64,000 bases of DNA from Candidatus Marimicrobium litorale (GTDB lineage: Bacteria > Pseudomonadota > Gammaproteobacteria > Pseudomonadales > Halieaceae), in the NCBI RefSeq assembly GCF_026262645.1, contig NZ_SHNO01000001.1:2170001-2234000 (forward strand). Direction: 5' to 3'. The translations under genes were made by a program, and so were the position numbers. Positions 17,680 to 25,876 of this stretch are shown piece after piece; within the stretch, counting starts at the first letter, position 1, and each line of letters starts with the position of its first letter. The notes below the pieces were generated by a model. It made no database searches, was not told the DNA's origin, and saw only the letters and a program-made list of their open reading frames with translations.

Positions 17680-18690
17680 CTAGAATCTGCGCCCCAGATT
17701 AGCAGACAGCATCGCGACCTTACTCTTATTGAAATTGATGCTGGCGTCATTCTGTGCATAGACCACACCCACTCTGGCGACCCACTTTTCCCAGCCCATC
17801 GGCTCAGGAATGCTGACCTCACTGGAAAACATGTACACATCGGCATCGTTTTTATCGAGGAAGATGGGGTTGTCCTTGTCGCCATCAAGACGCTGATAAA
17901 CCGCTTTGTTTGCCCATGAATAACTCGAGTTACTGTAGACCATCGCTACGCCCAGTTCGAATCCATCCTGAGCCATCGCATCACCATCGAGGTCGCGATC
18001 CAGGTATGCCACACTGGGGCGAACCACGTACTCGCCGCTATTGATAACGAATTGGTAGCCCAGCTCCGCTCGATTGAGGTTCCCTTCACGGTCCAGCAGA
18101 TCACGCTGCGCTGAGGAAAGACCCAGGCTCTGGCCGCTCTGCTCATCATCGAGATCGACTTTCAGTGTTTTGACGATCAATTCGAGATCACTGCCGAACA
18201 TTTTGTCCCATGTAATCATGGCACCGCTGGTTTTATAGTCTGTCGACTTACGGGCCGCTCCCTGCAGATAAGGATCTTCCCAGACTTTTAATCCCACCGC
18301 GTCGTTCCCCAACAGGCCTGCCACCTGAATATTACCGACGTTGTCGAAATCGTGGCGCAAGCCCAGCTTCATGTTGCTGGTAAAATCAAGTGAACTCTCT
18401 ACTGCGTTGTTCAGCGTGACTTCAGTTTTTTTATTGGAAAACAGGTAGGACAACTCCAATTTGAAATTGGGAATAATGATTGTCGTGTTATTGGGCGAAT
18501 CATAGTTGTAAATTTTGTCGTTGCTCAGGTCAATACCGACGATTTCAGCCAGGAAATTAGACTCGACAATACCACCCGCGGCGCCCGCTCCCACAAACGC
18601 GGAAAAACCCGCCTCATCTGGCAGTGGCTGCATAGCCATAGTCGATACTGTAAATGCTGAGATGCCTAGACCTAAGAGGGTTTTTTTCAT
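17680..18690 (-). CDS. DUF2860 family outer-membrane protein
   Basis: 336 residues with a signal peptide ending at MAMQ (about residue 20) and the family opening PLPDEAGFSAFVGAGAAGG. Alternating hydrophobic and polar strands through the length and a terminal aromatic (RRF) indicate a beta-barrel. DUF2860 proteins occur mainly in Vibrio and other marine gammaproteobacteria; their function is not established. GGAG lies nine bases before the ATG. The gene stands alone, ends at a strong terminator, and converges on pqiC. Confidence 0.82.
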   Translation of the reverse strand: MKKTLLGLGISAFTVSTMAMQPLPDEAGFSAFVGAGAAGGIVESNFLAEIVGIDLSNDKIYNYDSPNNTTIIIPNFKLELSYLFSNKKTEVTLNNAVESSLDFTSNMKLGLRHDFDNVGNIQVAGLLGNDAVGLKVWEDPYLQGAARKSTDYKTSGAMITWDKMFGSDLELIVKTLKVDLDDEQSGQSLGLSSAQRDLLDREGNLNRAELGYQFVINSGEYVVRPSVAYLDRDLDGDAMAQDGFELGVAMVYSNSSYSWANKAVYQRLDGDKDNPIFLDKNDADVYMFSSEVSIPEPMGWEKWVARVGVVYAQNDASINFNKSKVAMLSANLGRRF

Positions 18691-19148
18691 CTTATCTAAT
18701 CTCCAGTTTAATCGGTGTCACGAAATGTAACGTGCGAACCGAGTATATCGCTGCACTTTCATCAAGAACAGCGAGAAAAAGACAAAATTTTCACCTCTGC
18801 GCACCTGCTTTACCCCAGAGCCGGCAGTAATAAACACCGCAAGGCCACTGCGAAATGCGAGGAATGTGGCAAAACTCGCGAAAAATTGCCCCTTTTCCCT
18901 TCGGCAGCGCACAAAACATGCCTCGGCGACAGAACCAATGTTATTCTGTCAGTCCGCCGTCCGTAACCGCGCCTGCTCTCTGTTGTTGCTTGCATGAACA
19001 CAGTAAAAAAAAGAGAAATAAAGGACTGTTTCAGGGCTCAGGCACAAACCAGATTATCGCGTAAATCGATAGCATGCGATGTCGGACGCTTCCGGGGACC
19101 AACCGTGAAACCATCGGTAAAGCCTGTCACGTGCACGTTACTCATCAC
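18691..19148. other. Intergenic region with no gene recognised
   Basis: About 460 bases between the divergent DUF2860 gene and the membrane-protein pair. The short open frames here have no family features, no good ribosome-binding site and biased composition. Promoters for both flanking genes should lie here, but I could not identify a convincing pair of boxes. If the downstream gene starts at the earlier ATG at 19074, the region is about 75 bases shorter. Confidence 0.5.
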
Positions 19149-20294
19149 ATGCTAAGAGCAACGCTGGCATCCATGCTGCTGGGCCTCGCTATGCTACTGG
19201 CAGTCCTCATGCTTTTTTTTCATCCGCCCAGCAGTGGTGAATCGCCACTGCAGGCTATCAATATGACTGAGGAAACGCTCGAAGTCGTTGCGCCTTCCTG
19301 GCAACTCATCGATGGGCGTCTGGATCTCGAATTAGCGGGGTTTGGCGTCGGGGTGGTCACCCTACTGACCCCCGGCATCGACGCGCAGGATTACCCCTAC
19401 CTGCACTTATCACTAGAACACCCGCCGCCGGACCTTGGCGCGACAATGAGCTTGCGCAAGGGTGGTAAAACGGTCCACCAATACATCCTGGAGGACCAGC
19501 CGCTCACTGACCTGTGGATTGCCACGAGGGAATTCAAAGGCTGGGACGGCTCTATAGAGGCCATCACTATAATCCTTACGAGCAAGGAACCCAGCGCCCT
19601 GACGGTAACTGATATTTCGCTGCACCCCGCCTCTGCCACGCTACAACTGCGCGCGATACTCTCGGACCTGGGCAGCTTCGCTCCCTGGAAGAGAGCGCAA
19701 ATGAATACTCACACCGGTGCCGCCAAAGTGGCTTCTTTTTACCCCGTGCCACTGGTTGTGACACTCATGCTACTCAGCTTTGTTGCCTACGGCGTAGTGG
19801 TTCTTCTGTCCCGCGGGCGCATCACGTTTAGCTGGACGGTTCCAGCGATGATATTCCTCGCCTGCTGGCTGGTACTGGATCTGGTCTGGCAGAACCGGTT
19901 GCTGCGGCAGGTAGCGCACTCTCACCTTACCTTCGCGGGATTAAGCCCCGAGGAGAAACTCGCCGCAGGACCGGACGCCAAGCTGTATCGTTCAATTGCT
20001 ACCGTGAAAGCACATATAAACGAACCTGATGCCCGGGTAATGGTTGCCACCAGTGACCTCTACGCCGGCATGCGCGCGGCGTATTTCCTCTACCCGCTCA
20101 ATGCCTACTGGCGACTGGAGCGCCCCGAGCTACCGGATGCGCAGTACCTGCGCAAGGGGGACTACATTTTAGTGCTGAGTCCCTCGCGCGCCTACGCGCA
20201 CAAGGATAAAGGGGTCAGGCTCCCCGAAACGCGTATGTACCCCGCCGAGATGGTGTATTCCTCGCTCACCATGCGGCTTTTGAGGCTGAAATAA
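19149..20294 (+). CDS. Membrane protein of unknown function, adjacent to a GT-C-like gene
   Basis: About 381 residues from the ATG at 19149; a start at 19074 adds 25 polar residues. No start has a good ribosome-binding site. One hydrophobic segment lies near the N-terminus (about 8-26). A soluble beta-rich part spans about 35-195, and two more transmembrane helices lie near 205-225 and 238-258. A C-terminal soluble domain follows. I do not recognise the family. Its stop codon touches the next gene's ATG, so the two are surely one operon. The partner resembles GT-C glycosyltransferases, which suggests a role in glycan or cell-envelope assembly; this is inference. Confidence 0.75.
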   Translation: MLRATLASMLLGLAMLLAVLMLFFHPPSSGESPLQAINMTEETLEVVAPSWQLIDGRLDLELAGFGVGVVTLLTPGIDAQDYPYLHLSLEHPPPDLGATMSLRKGGKTVHQYILEDQPLTDLWIATREFKGWDGSIEAITIILTSKEPSALTVTDISLHPASATLQLRAILSDLGSFAPWKRAQMNTHTGAAKVASFYPVPLVVTLMLLSFVAYGVVVLLSRGRITFSWTVPAMIFLACWLVLDLVWQNRLLRQVAHSHLTFAGLSPEEKLAAGPDAKLYRSIATVKAHINEPDARVMVATSDLYAGMRAAYFLYPLNAYWRLERPELPDAQYLRKGDYILVLSPSRAYAHKDKGVRLPETRMYPAEMVYSSLTMRLLRLK

Positions 20295-21698
20295 ATGGAG
20301 AGCGTACTTATCCTGCTCGCCCTTGCACTCCCGATTGCTCTTGGCGGCCTGTGGTTAAGTGTGCTCGTGCCTGCAGACACGCTCGCAAGAACCCCACTGA
20401 TCTGGAGCCATGGTGCACTACTGGGCCTTGTGTTGGTGCCGCAATTCCTGTGGCTGCAGAACGCCCTGGGGCTCACCTTATCCTTCACCCTCCCCGCGTT
20501 AGTCTCGACGATACTGATCCTCACCGCCTCCGTTATCCTGCTTCGCAGAACGCCTATTTCGAACCGGACGCAGCCGGCACTGCGCGCACTGAGCAAAATG
20601 ACCGCCGCTCAGAAGTGGCTCTTCATGCTGCTGCTGATCCTGCTGATTGTCCGACTGGCTTTGCTCGGAACGGAGGTTTTCCTGCGACCGCTATTCCCCT
20701 GGGATGCGACCATGCACTGGGCCACCAAGGCCAAGGTATGGTTTGAGTATCGCAGCATAGTGCCCTTTACAGACAACCTGTCCTGGCTGCAGGCGTTTGG
20801 CGAGGGCGTTTTTACCGACCGGCATCCCAACTACCCCTCAACCATTCCCCTGCTGCAGGTGTGGATGAACCTCGCCGCGGGTGAGTGGAATGAAAGCCTG
20901 ATGAATCTGCCATGGCTGGTCTGCCTGGCCGCACTGGGGGGTGCCTTCTACAGCCAACTGCGCATCGCAGGCGTTGAGCCCACCCTCAGCATGGTATTCA
21001 CCTATTTCCTGCTGTCTATGCCCTTGATCAACACCCATGTTGCGCTGGCAGGCTACGCAGACCTTTTTGTAGGTGCGGCGTATTGCGCAGCACTCATGGC
21101 ACTGCATAACTGGGTTTGCGGGAAACAGGCCTGGCAAAGAGTCCTGCTGATACTTTTCGCTCTTTGCCTGATACGACTGAAAATAGAGGGGTATCTGTGG
21201 GCGCTGTTACTCGCGCCCGGCCTGATCGTCGCGCTAGCACCGAAGCACGCAGTGATTCGCCTGGCGGGCATCGGCATACTCTGCGTCATTGGGCTTGTCG
21301 TGTTCAGGCAGGTCGCGCCTGAGTCATTGCATCCCTTCCTGCAGCAGTTCACACCTCTCAGCATGAAGGGGCTGATGGGCATCATCAAAAGTGTCTTTCT
21401 GCACGCTAACTGGCACCTGTTTGCCTACCTGCTGCCCATGGTGGCTGCCCTTTCCCTGCTCTTGCCATTATCAGTTCTGAAGACTTATCGCGGTATCGCC
21501 ACCGCTTTGTTTGCCTCGGTCGGTGCCTTCCTGTTCCTGTTTCTGTTCACCGTATTTTCGCTGGGGTCGGCCAACTTTACCGGCGTAGGGCGACTGAGCA
21601 TTCAGCTGGCCCCGGGCCTGATGTTTCTCTGCGCGCTGCTGAGCAATGCAATACTGGTCCGCCAGGTGTGGCCGGCCAAGGGCACGGGGCATCGCTAA
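20295..21698 (+). CDS. Polytopic membrane protein, GT-C glycosyltransferase-like
   Basis: 467 residues with roughly eleven hydrophobic helices spread over the whole length. After the third or fourth helix a loop reads FPWDATMHWATKAKVWFEY, with an acidic residue in the first large loop, as in GT-C fold enzymes (PMT/ArnT-like) that use polyprenyl-phosphate sugars. No close family name can be given. It starts at the base after the stop of the preceding membrane-protein gene. Confidence 0.78.
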   Translation: MESVLILLALALPIALGGLWLSVLVPADTLARTPLIWSHGALLGLVLVPQFLWLQNALGLTLSFTLPALVSTILILTASVILLRRTPISNRTQPALRALSKMTAAQKWLFMLLLILLIVRLALLGTEVFLRPLFPWDATMHWATKAKVWFEYRSIVPFTDNLSWLQAFGEGVFTDRHPNYPSTIPLLQVWMNLAAGEWNESLMNLPWLVCLAALGGAFYSQLRIAGVEPTLSMVFTYFLLSMPLINTHVALAGYADLFVGAAYCAALMALHNWVCGKQAWQRVLLILFALCLIRLKIEGYLWALLLAPGLIVALAPKHAVIRLAGIGILCVIGLVVFRQVAPESLHPFLQQFTPLSMKGLMGIIKSVFLHANWHLFAYLLPMVAALSLLLPLSVLKTYRGIATALFASVGAFLFLFLFTVFSLGSANFTGVGRLSIQLAPGLMFLCALLSNAILVRQVWPAKGTGHR

Positions 21699-21716
21699 CC
21701 GGGCTATCAGGCAGCG

Positions 21717-22541
21717 CTATTCGAGCTCGAAGCGCTCTCGCAGAAAGTGTGAAATTCCGTCTTCGTCGTGGTGACCAATCACCGCGGTTGCCGCACCACG
21801 CAGCGCCGGTTTGGCATTGACAGGCGCATAGCTTTCATCTGCCATGGCGAACATGCTGAGATCATTATCGCTGTCGCCAAAACAGATGACCCTGCTAAAG
21901 CCGAGGTCGCGCTTTAACTGCTCCACCGCACCGCCCTTGCTCGCGGCGCTGTGATGAATATCCACCCATTGCAGGCCCTGCCCCTCCAAAGCGCTGCCCG
22001 CATAGGCAACCAGGTGTTCCTCCCTGTGAATGTCATCCAACACGGCGGAAATGGCCTCAGGCGAACCCAGCGCACTGATGTTGGTTATTTCTGCCAAAGG
22101 AGGGAGCTTTTCCAGCGATACCATCTCTATGTCACGGTCATCGCTGAACATCGCGGCGAGACGTCGCTCAACCTCGTTTTGCAGGGGAGCGTGGTAGATC
22201 GCGTGGCGATTGCCAGGCTCAAGAGTGAAAATAAACGGCGTTACCTTCACGCGACGGAACGCTTCCATCACATGGCGAATTTCTGGCAGCGTCAACAGGG
22301 TTTCCGAGCTGTACGTGTCGCGCTCCGGCTGCCATATCATCACGCCGTTCTTGTAGATGTGCGGCAGGCTGAAACCGTGCCCTTCCAGCAGATCAATGGC
22401 GCCATGCAAGGTGCGACCGGTCGCAACGGTATAGGCGATCCCCCGCTGCCGCAGTTGGCTCAGAGTTTCAGCCGTATGCGCAGACACCACCGCATCTGCA
22501 TTGAGCAGGGTTCCATCGAGATCAAAAACTATCAATTCCAT
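21717..22541 (-). CDS. Cof-type HAD-superfamily hydrolase (phosphatase)
   Basis: 274 residues. HAD motif I VFDLDGTLL is at 5-13, motif II in YTVATGRT near 37-44, a Lys (ASKGGAVEQL) near 195 for motif III and motif IV CFGDSDNDLSM near 213. The large C2-type cap between about 80 and 190 is typical of Cof/YidA sugar-phosphate or cofactor phosphatases. The substrate is not predictable. The gene converges on the GT-C-like gene and diverges from the P450. Confidence 0.9.
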   Translation of the reverse strand: MELIVFDLDGTLLNADAVVSAHTAETLSQLRQRGIAYTVATGRTLHGAIDLLEGHGFSLPHIYKNGVMIWQPERDTYSSETLLTLPEIRHVMEAFRRVKVTPFIFTLEPGNRHAIYHAPLQNEVERRLAAMFSDDRDIEMVSLEKLPPLAEITNISALGSPEAISAVLDDIHREEHLVAYAGSALEGQGLQWVDIHHSAASKGGAVEQLKRDLGFSRVICFGDSDNDLSMFAMADESYAPVNAKPALRGAATAVIGHHDEDGISHFLRERFELE

Positions 22542-22646
22542 CGGGTAAAGCCGGTAACCAAGGACAGCACACTCTAACCCGAGACCCGGGCGTCTCAGGG
22601 CACACGCGAGGCAAAAGCAGACAAAAAATTGTAATTCACCTTGAAG

Positions 22647-22662
22647 GTATACAGATGTATAC
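22647..22662. promoter_or_regulatory. Operator-like inverted repeat upstream of the P450 gene
   Basis: GTATAC (22647-22652), AGAT, GTATAC (22657-22662): a 6-4-6 inverted repeat in the 210-base gap between the divergent HAD and P450 genes, about 90 bases before the P450 start. The size and symmetry suit a dimeric repressor of the TetR or MarR type. No regulator gene lies next to it, so the protein partner is unknown. Confidence 0.45.
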
Positions 22663-22751
22663 TTTTACTATTATTTGCAACGTCCCAAATTACACTATCA
22701 TCAGGCTCAGAGGCGCGTTTGAACCCTCCGCGCCACACCGAGGAGACCTTC

Positions 22752-23999
22752 ATGGCCGAAGTCGCACAGGAGCTGCCGCCTATCGAGCAGTTGTTCAACC
22801 CTAATTCCAACGACTACATGGAAAACCCTGTTCCACAGTGTCTGGCGCTGGCAAGGCGCGGACCCATCGTCTGGTATGAACCCTGGCAGGCCTGGATCGT
22901 AACGCGCATGCCAGACATCCTTGAGTGCTGGCACAAGGAACCGCTCTCCTCTGACTTTTACGATTGGGAATTTGCTCCTGCCCGTCCCCCGGAAGATGAG
23001 TGGAGTCATTTCGAACGCGCCATGATCGGCCACAGCCTGCTGGCCGACCCAGACCATCATCGGCTGATTCGCAAGGTAGTTTCACCCGCCTTCTCACGCA
23101 ATGTGGTCGACGCGATACAGGCCAAGATCGAGCCGGAGGTGCAAAAGCTGTTTGACGAATTGGGTGAGCCGGAACAATTCGACTATAAGGAAGCCGTCGC
23201 AAACCATATCCCTTTCATTTCAATCACCCGCATGGTCGGCATACCCAAGAAGTATTGGCCGGAAATCAAGCAGGTCATCCTGACCTTCACCGAAACCTGG
23301 AACCCCACCATTTCAGACGAGCGTCGCGAAATCGCCCGGCAGAACTGCAACAAGGCCATCGTTATTATTCAGGAAGTGATCGCTGAGCGACGCAACGCCC
23401 CGGTACAGGATGATTTTCTGTCGACGCTGCTAAAAATTGAGCAGGAGCAAGAAAACTTTGTCGAGGGTGACATCATTACAATGATCCTGGCGCTGATCGG
23501 CGCAGGTGCTGACACAACGCTTGTGGCTCAGCAGTGGGCCGTGTATGCCCTGCTCAAGAATGACCGCAGCCAGATCGACAAGGCCCTCGCCTCCGCGGAT
23601 GCCTTTTCTAACGCATTCAGCGAAATAAACCGCTGGGGCGTGTCGTCGAAAATGGGTTTTGCACGATATGCCCCCAGGGACATGGAGTTTATGGGGGAAA
23701 CATTGCGCAAGGGTGTCATGGTATTGATGATGCCCCACCTCAAAGACTACGATCCGGAATACTTTGAGAACCCAGAGATTTTCGATGTCCAACGCACGTT
23801 CGATCCGGACGTCATGTTCGGTTACGGTCCTCGCTACTGCATCGGGGCCGCACTGGCGAAGCGCCAGTTATTCCTGACTATGACTGAGCTTTTCAAGCGA
23901 TTCCCTAACCTGGAACTGGCAGAAGAGCCCGAAAGAGACCTCGAGGACCATAACGCAATCGTATTCAAGCGCCTGCTGCTGAGAACCCACTGCGCCTGA
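22752..23999 (+). CDS. Bacterial class I cytochrome P450
   Basis: 415 residues from the ATG at 22752, preceded by AGGAG; the frame extends upstream but without family sequence. The I-helix motif is LIGAGADTT near 247, the K-helix ExxR is EINR near 290, and the heme-ligand loop is FGYGPRYCIG near 355 with the axial Cys. The length and absence of a membrane anchor fit a soluble bacterial P450 using ferredoxin and ferredoxin reductase. Neither is adjacent; a CDGSH iron-sulfur protein follows 57 bases downstream. The substrate is probably hydrophobic (terpene, steroid, fatty acid), which is inference only. Confidence 0.95.
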   Translation: MAEVAQELPPIEQLFNPNSNDYMENPVPQCLALARRGPIVWYEPWQAWIVTRMPDILECWHKEPLSSDFYDWEFAPARPPEDEWSHFERAMIGHSLLADPDHHRLIRKVVSPAFSRNVVDAIQAKIEPEVQKLFDELGEPEQFDYKEAVANHIPFISITRMVGIPKKYWPEIKQVILTFTETWNPTISDERREIARQNCNKAIVIIQEVIAERRNAPVQDDFLSTLLKIEQEQENFVEGDIITMILALIGAGADTTLVAQQWAVYALLKNDRSQIDKALASADAFSNAFSEINRWGVSSKMGFARYAPRDMEFMGETLRKGVMVLMMPHLKDYDPEYFENPEIFDVQRTFDPDVMFGYGPRYCIGAALAKRQLFLTMTELFKRFPNLELAEEPERDLEDHNAIVFKRLLLRTHCA

Positions 24000-24056
24000 C
24001 ACTCGAACGGATCACGCCGTCCAGAAGCAACTGACACAGGATTAAGGAGAGCCCGC

Positions 24057-24293
24057 ATGGACAAACCTAAACGCGCATCAGACACACCGTTCGCCGTAGA
24101 CGTCACAGCGGGTAACGCCTACTTCTGGTGCGCCTGCGGTCTGAGCGAGAGCCAACCATTCTGCGACGGCTCACACAAGGACACTGGCTTCACACCGCTG
24201 CGCTTCAATGCGACCGAAGACGACAAGGTTTTCTTTTGCGGCTGCAAAGCGACCGCGAATCAACCGCTGTGCGATGGCAGCCACAGCAAATGA
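24057..24293 (+). CDS. CDGSH iron-sulfur domain protein (two 2Fe-2S sites)
   Basis: 78 residues carrying two complete CDGSH motifs: CACGLSESQPFCDGSH at about 25-40 and CGCKATANQPLCDGSH at about 60-75. Each supplies three Cys and one His for a 2Fe-2S cluster, as in mitoNEET/Miner2-type proteins. GGAG lies seven bases before the ATG. It follows the P450 on the same strand and may be co-transcribed with it. A role in electron or cluster transfer is known for the family; service to this P450 is inference. Confidence 0.93.
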   Translation: MDKPKRASDTPFAVDVTAGNAYFWCACGLSESQPFCDGSHKDTGFTPLRFNATEDDKVFFCGCKATANQPLCDGSHSK

Positions 24294-24321
24294 CCCCCCG
24301 CACACTGCACGCCGAAACAGT

Positions 24322-24348
24322 CCACAAGCCGGCACTACCGGCTTGTGG
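24322..24348. repeat. Perfect 11-bp hairpin downstream of the CDGSH gene
   Basis: CCACAAGCCGG (24322-24332) and CCGGCTTGTGG (24338-24348) with a 5-base loop form a stable stem 28 bases after the CDGSH stop codon. There is no T-run on either side, so it is not a classical intrinsic terminator. It may still protect or end the P450-CDGSH transcript. Confidence 0.5.
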
Positions 24349-24432
24349 CAGAGGCCTTGCACGCTGAGGTAGGCAGTCCCGCCCTAATGACACACAAGCC
24401 CATCGCACTGGCAGAAAACGGCTTACTCTGAA

Positions 24433-25107
24433 ATGGAACGATTTTCTACCGTCTTGTCTCGAGCAGCGCAACGTCACGGAGGCGAAACTGCCTTGAGGAC
24501 GCTAATGCCGGCTGTAAAGCGTGATCGAGCCTTGGCCCGCACCCGCAACGATCGCTGGCTGGCACAAATGACCCGCTGCATTTTTCAGGCCGGTTTTGTG
24601 TGGCGCGTTGTAGACCGCAAATGGGATGATTTTGAGACCGTGTTCTTCGGATTTCCACCCGACAGGATTCTTCTCCTCAGCCCGGAGCAAATCGACCGCT
24701 TCGCGCAGGATACGCGCATTATCCGCAATCGCCAGAAGGTACTTACTGTACAGGCCAACGCACAGTTTATTGTCGATATCTCAAACGAACACGGCAGCTT
24801 CGGCAAGTTCGTCAACCGCTGGCCCACGGATGATCTCATCGGCCTGTTCCGCGTGTTAAAAAAACGCGGTCAACGGCTGGGCGGAATGTCTGGGCAGCGG
24901 GTGTTGCGCAATATGGGCAAGGACACCTTTATCCTGACCGGGGACGTGGTGCGCTGTTTGCAGCGGGGGGGACTGGAGATCAGCGACAACCCCTCCAGTC
25001 AGCGCGAGCTGCGCCAGGTGCAGGACACATTTAATCACTGGCACGCCGACTCAAAGCTGCCTTACAGCCACCTCAGCAGAATTGCCGCACTGTCGGTAGA
25101 GCATTGA
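24433..25107 (+). CDS. DNA-3-methyladenine glycosylase I (Tag)-like protein
   Basis: 224 residues. The HhH-GPD-like core is recognisable by FQAGFVWRVVDRKWDDFETVFFGF and by NGQFIVDI/EHGSFGKF-type segments typical of the Tag family. E. coli Tag binds zinc with two Cys and two His near its ends; the corresponding N-terminal Cys and the C-terminal Cys are not seen here, so this is a diverged or zinc-free branch. Expected role: excision of alkylated adenine. The ribosome-binding site is weak. Confidence 0.75.
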   Translation: MERFSTVLSRAAQRHGGETALRTLMPAVKRDRALARTRNDRWLAQMTRCIFQAGFVWRVVDRKWDDFETVFFGFPPDRILLLSPEQIDRFAQDTRIIRNRQKVLTVQANAQFIVDISNEHGSFGKFVNRWPTDDLIGLFRVLKKRGQRLGGMSGQRVLRNMGKDTFILTGDVVRCLQRGGLEISDNPSSQRELRQVQDTFNHWHADSKLPYSHLSRIAALSVEH

Positions 25108-25328
25108 AAAGACGAATCGCTAGGCAAATTTATGCCCTCGAACAGCGACGAGCGATAGCATCAAAACGACTCAATCAAGGCGTTGCCGGTCAAGCATGCG
25201 TCTTATGCATTGACATCAACGCAGGGCATCGTTGACACTCGTGCAAATGCTGGGTTGACACCCTGCGCGCGCAAATAGAATCCATCCACAGCAGCATCGA
25301 AACGGCGCTGCATAATGAGAGGCAACCA

Positions 25329-25748
25329 GTGATTACTTCGACACCGGCAAACCAATGGGTTCGAAATATATTCGTATTACTCCTTCTGTGCGGAATGTGG
25401 CTAGCCACCAATCCGGCGGCCGCCGCAGCCAACGACGGTAACGCACTGCTGCGCAAATGCACCGAGGCGATCAAAATCATGGAGGGCATTGCCGACCCTG
25501 ACAGCATCGATTTCGGGCAAGCGGGACATTGTATGGGCGAGGTCGACGGGTTTGCGGGGGCTTCTGAATTTTATGAGAAACGGCCCGGGGCGCCCCGCGC
25601 CATCTGTTTCCCGGATGACGGCATAACCATCGGCCAATCCGTCAGAGTCGTCGAAAAGTACCTCAGGGAACATCCGAAGGAGCTGCATGAATCATCAACT
25701 GTATTGATTTTTGGCGCGTTTCTGTCGTCCTATCCCTGCCCTCGCTAG
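25329..25748 (+). CDS. Rap1a/Tai-like secreted protein
   Basis: 139 residues from a GTG with GAGAGG upstream. A signal peptide occupies about 1-35 (hydrophobic core, ATNPAAAAA). The mature part has the pattern of the Rap1a immunity fold: LLRKCTEA, C in GHCMGEVDG, ICFPDD, VRVVEKYLREHPKELHESS and a terminal SSYPCP, with four Cys suited to two disulfides. Rap1a proteins neutralise type VI secretion effectors in Serratia, but most family members are orphans. No effector or T6SS gene is visible here. Confidence 0.72.
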   Translation: MITSTPANQWVRNIFVLLLLCGMWLATNPAAAAANDGNALLRKCTEAIKIMEGIADPDSIDFGQAGHCMGEVDGFAGASEFYEKRPGAPRAICFPDDGITIGQSVRVVEKYLREHPKELHESSTVLIFGAFLSSYPCPR

Positions 25749-25876
25749 CGAGGCTCAATGATGCACCGCGCTGCCGGGGATTAAACACCTGACGCCGCTT
25801 CGTGGAGCACAACTTTTCGCCCGCATTCTGGTGGCGACTCGATACCCGCACAACAGCGTGATAGCAGTTCTCTCGG

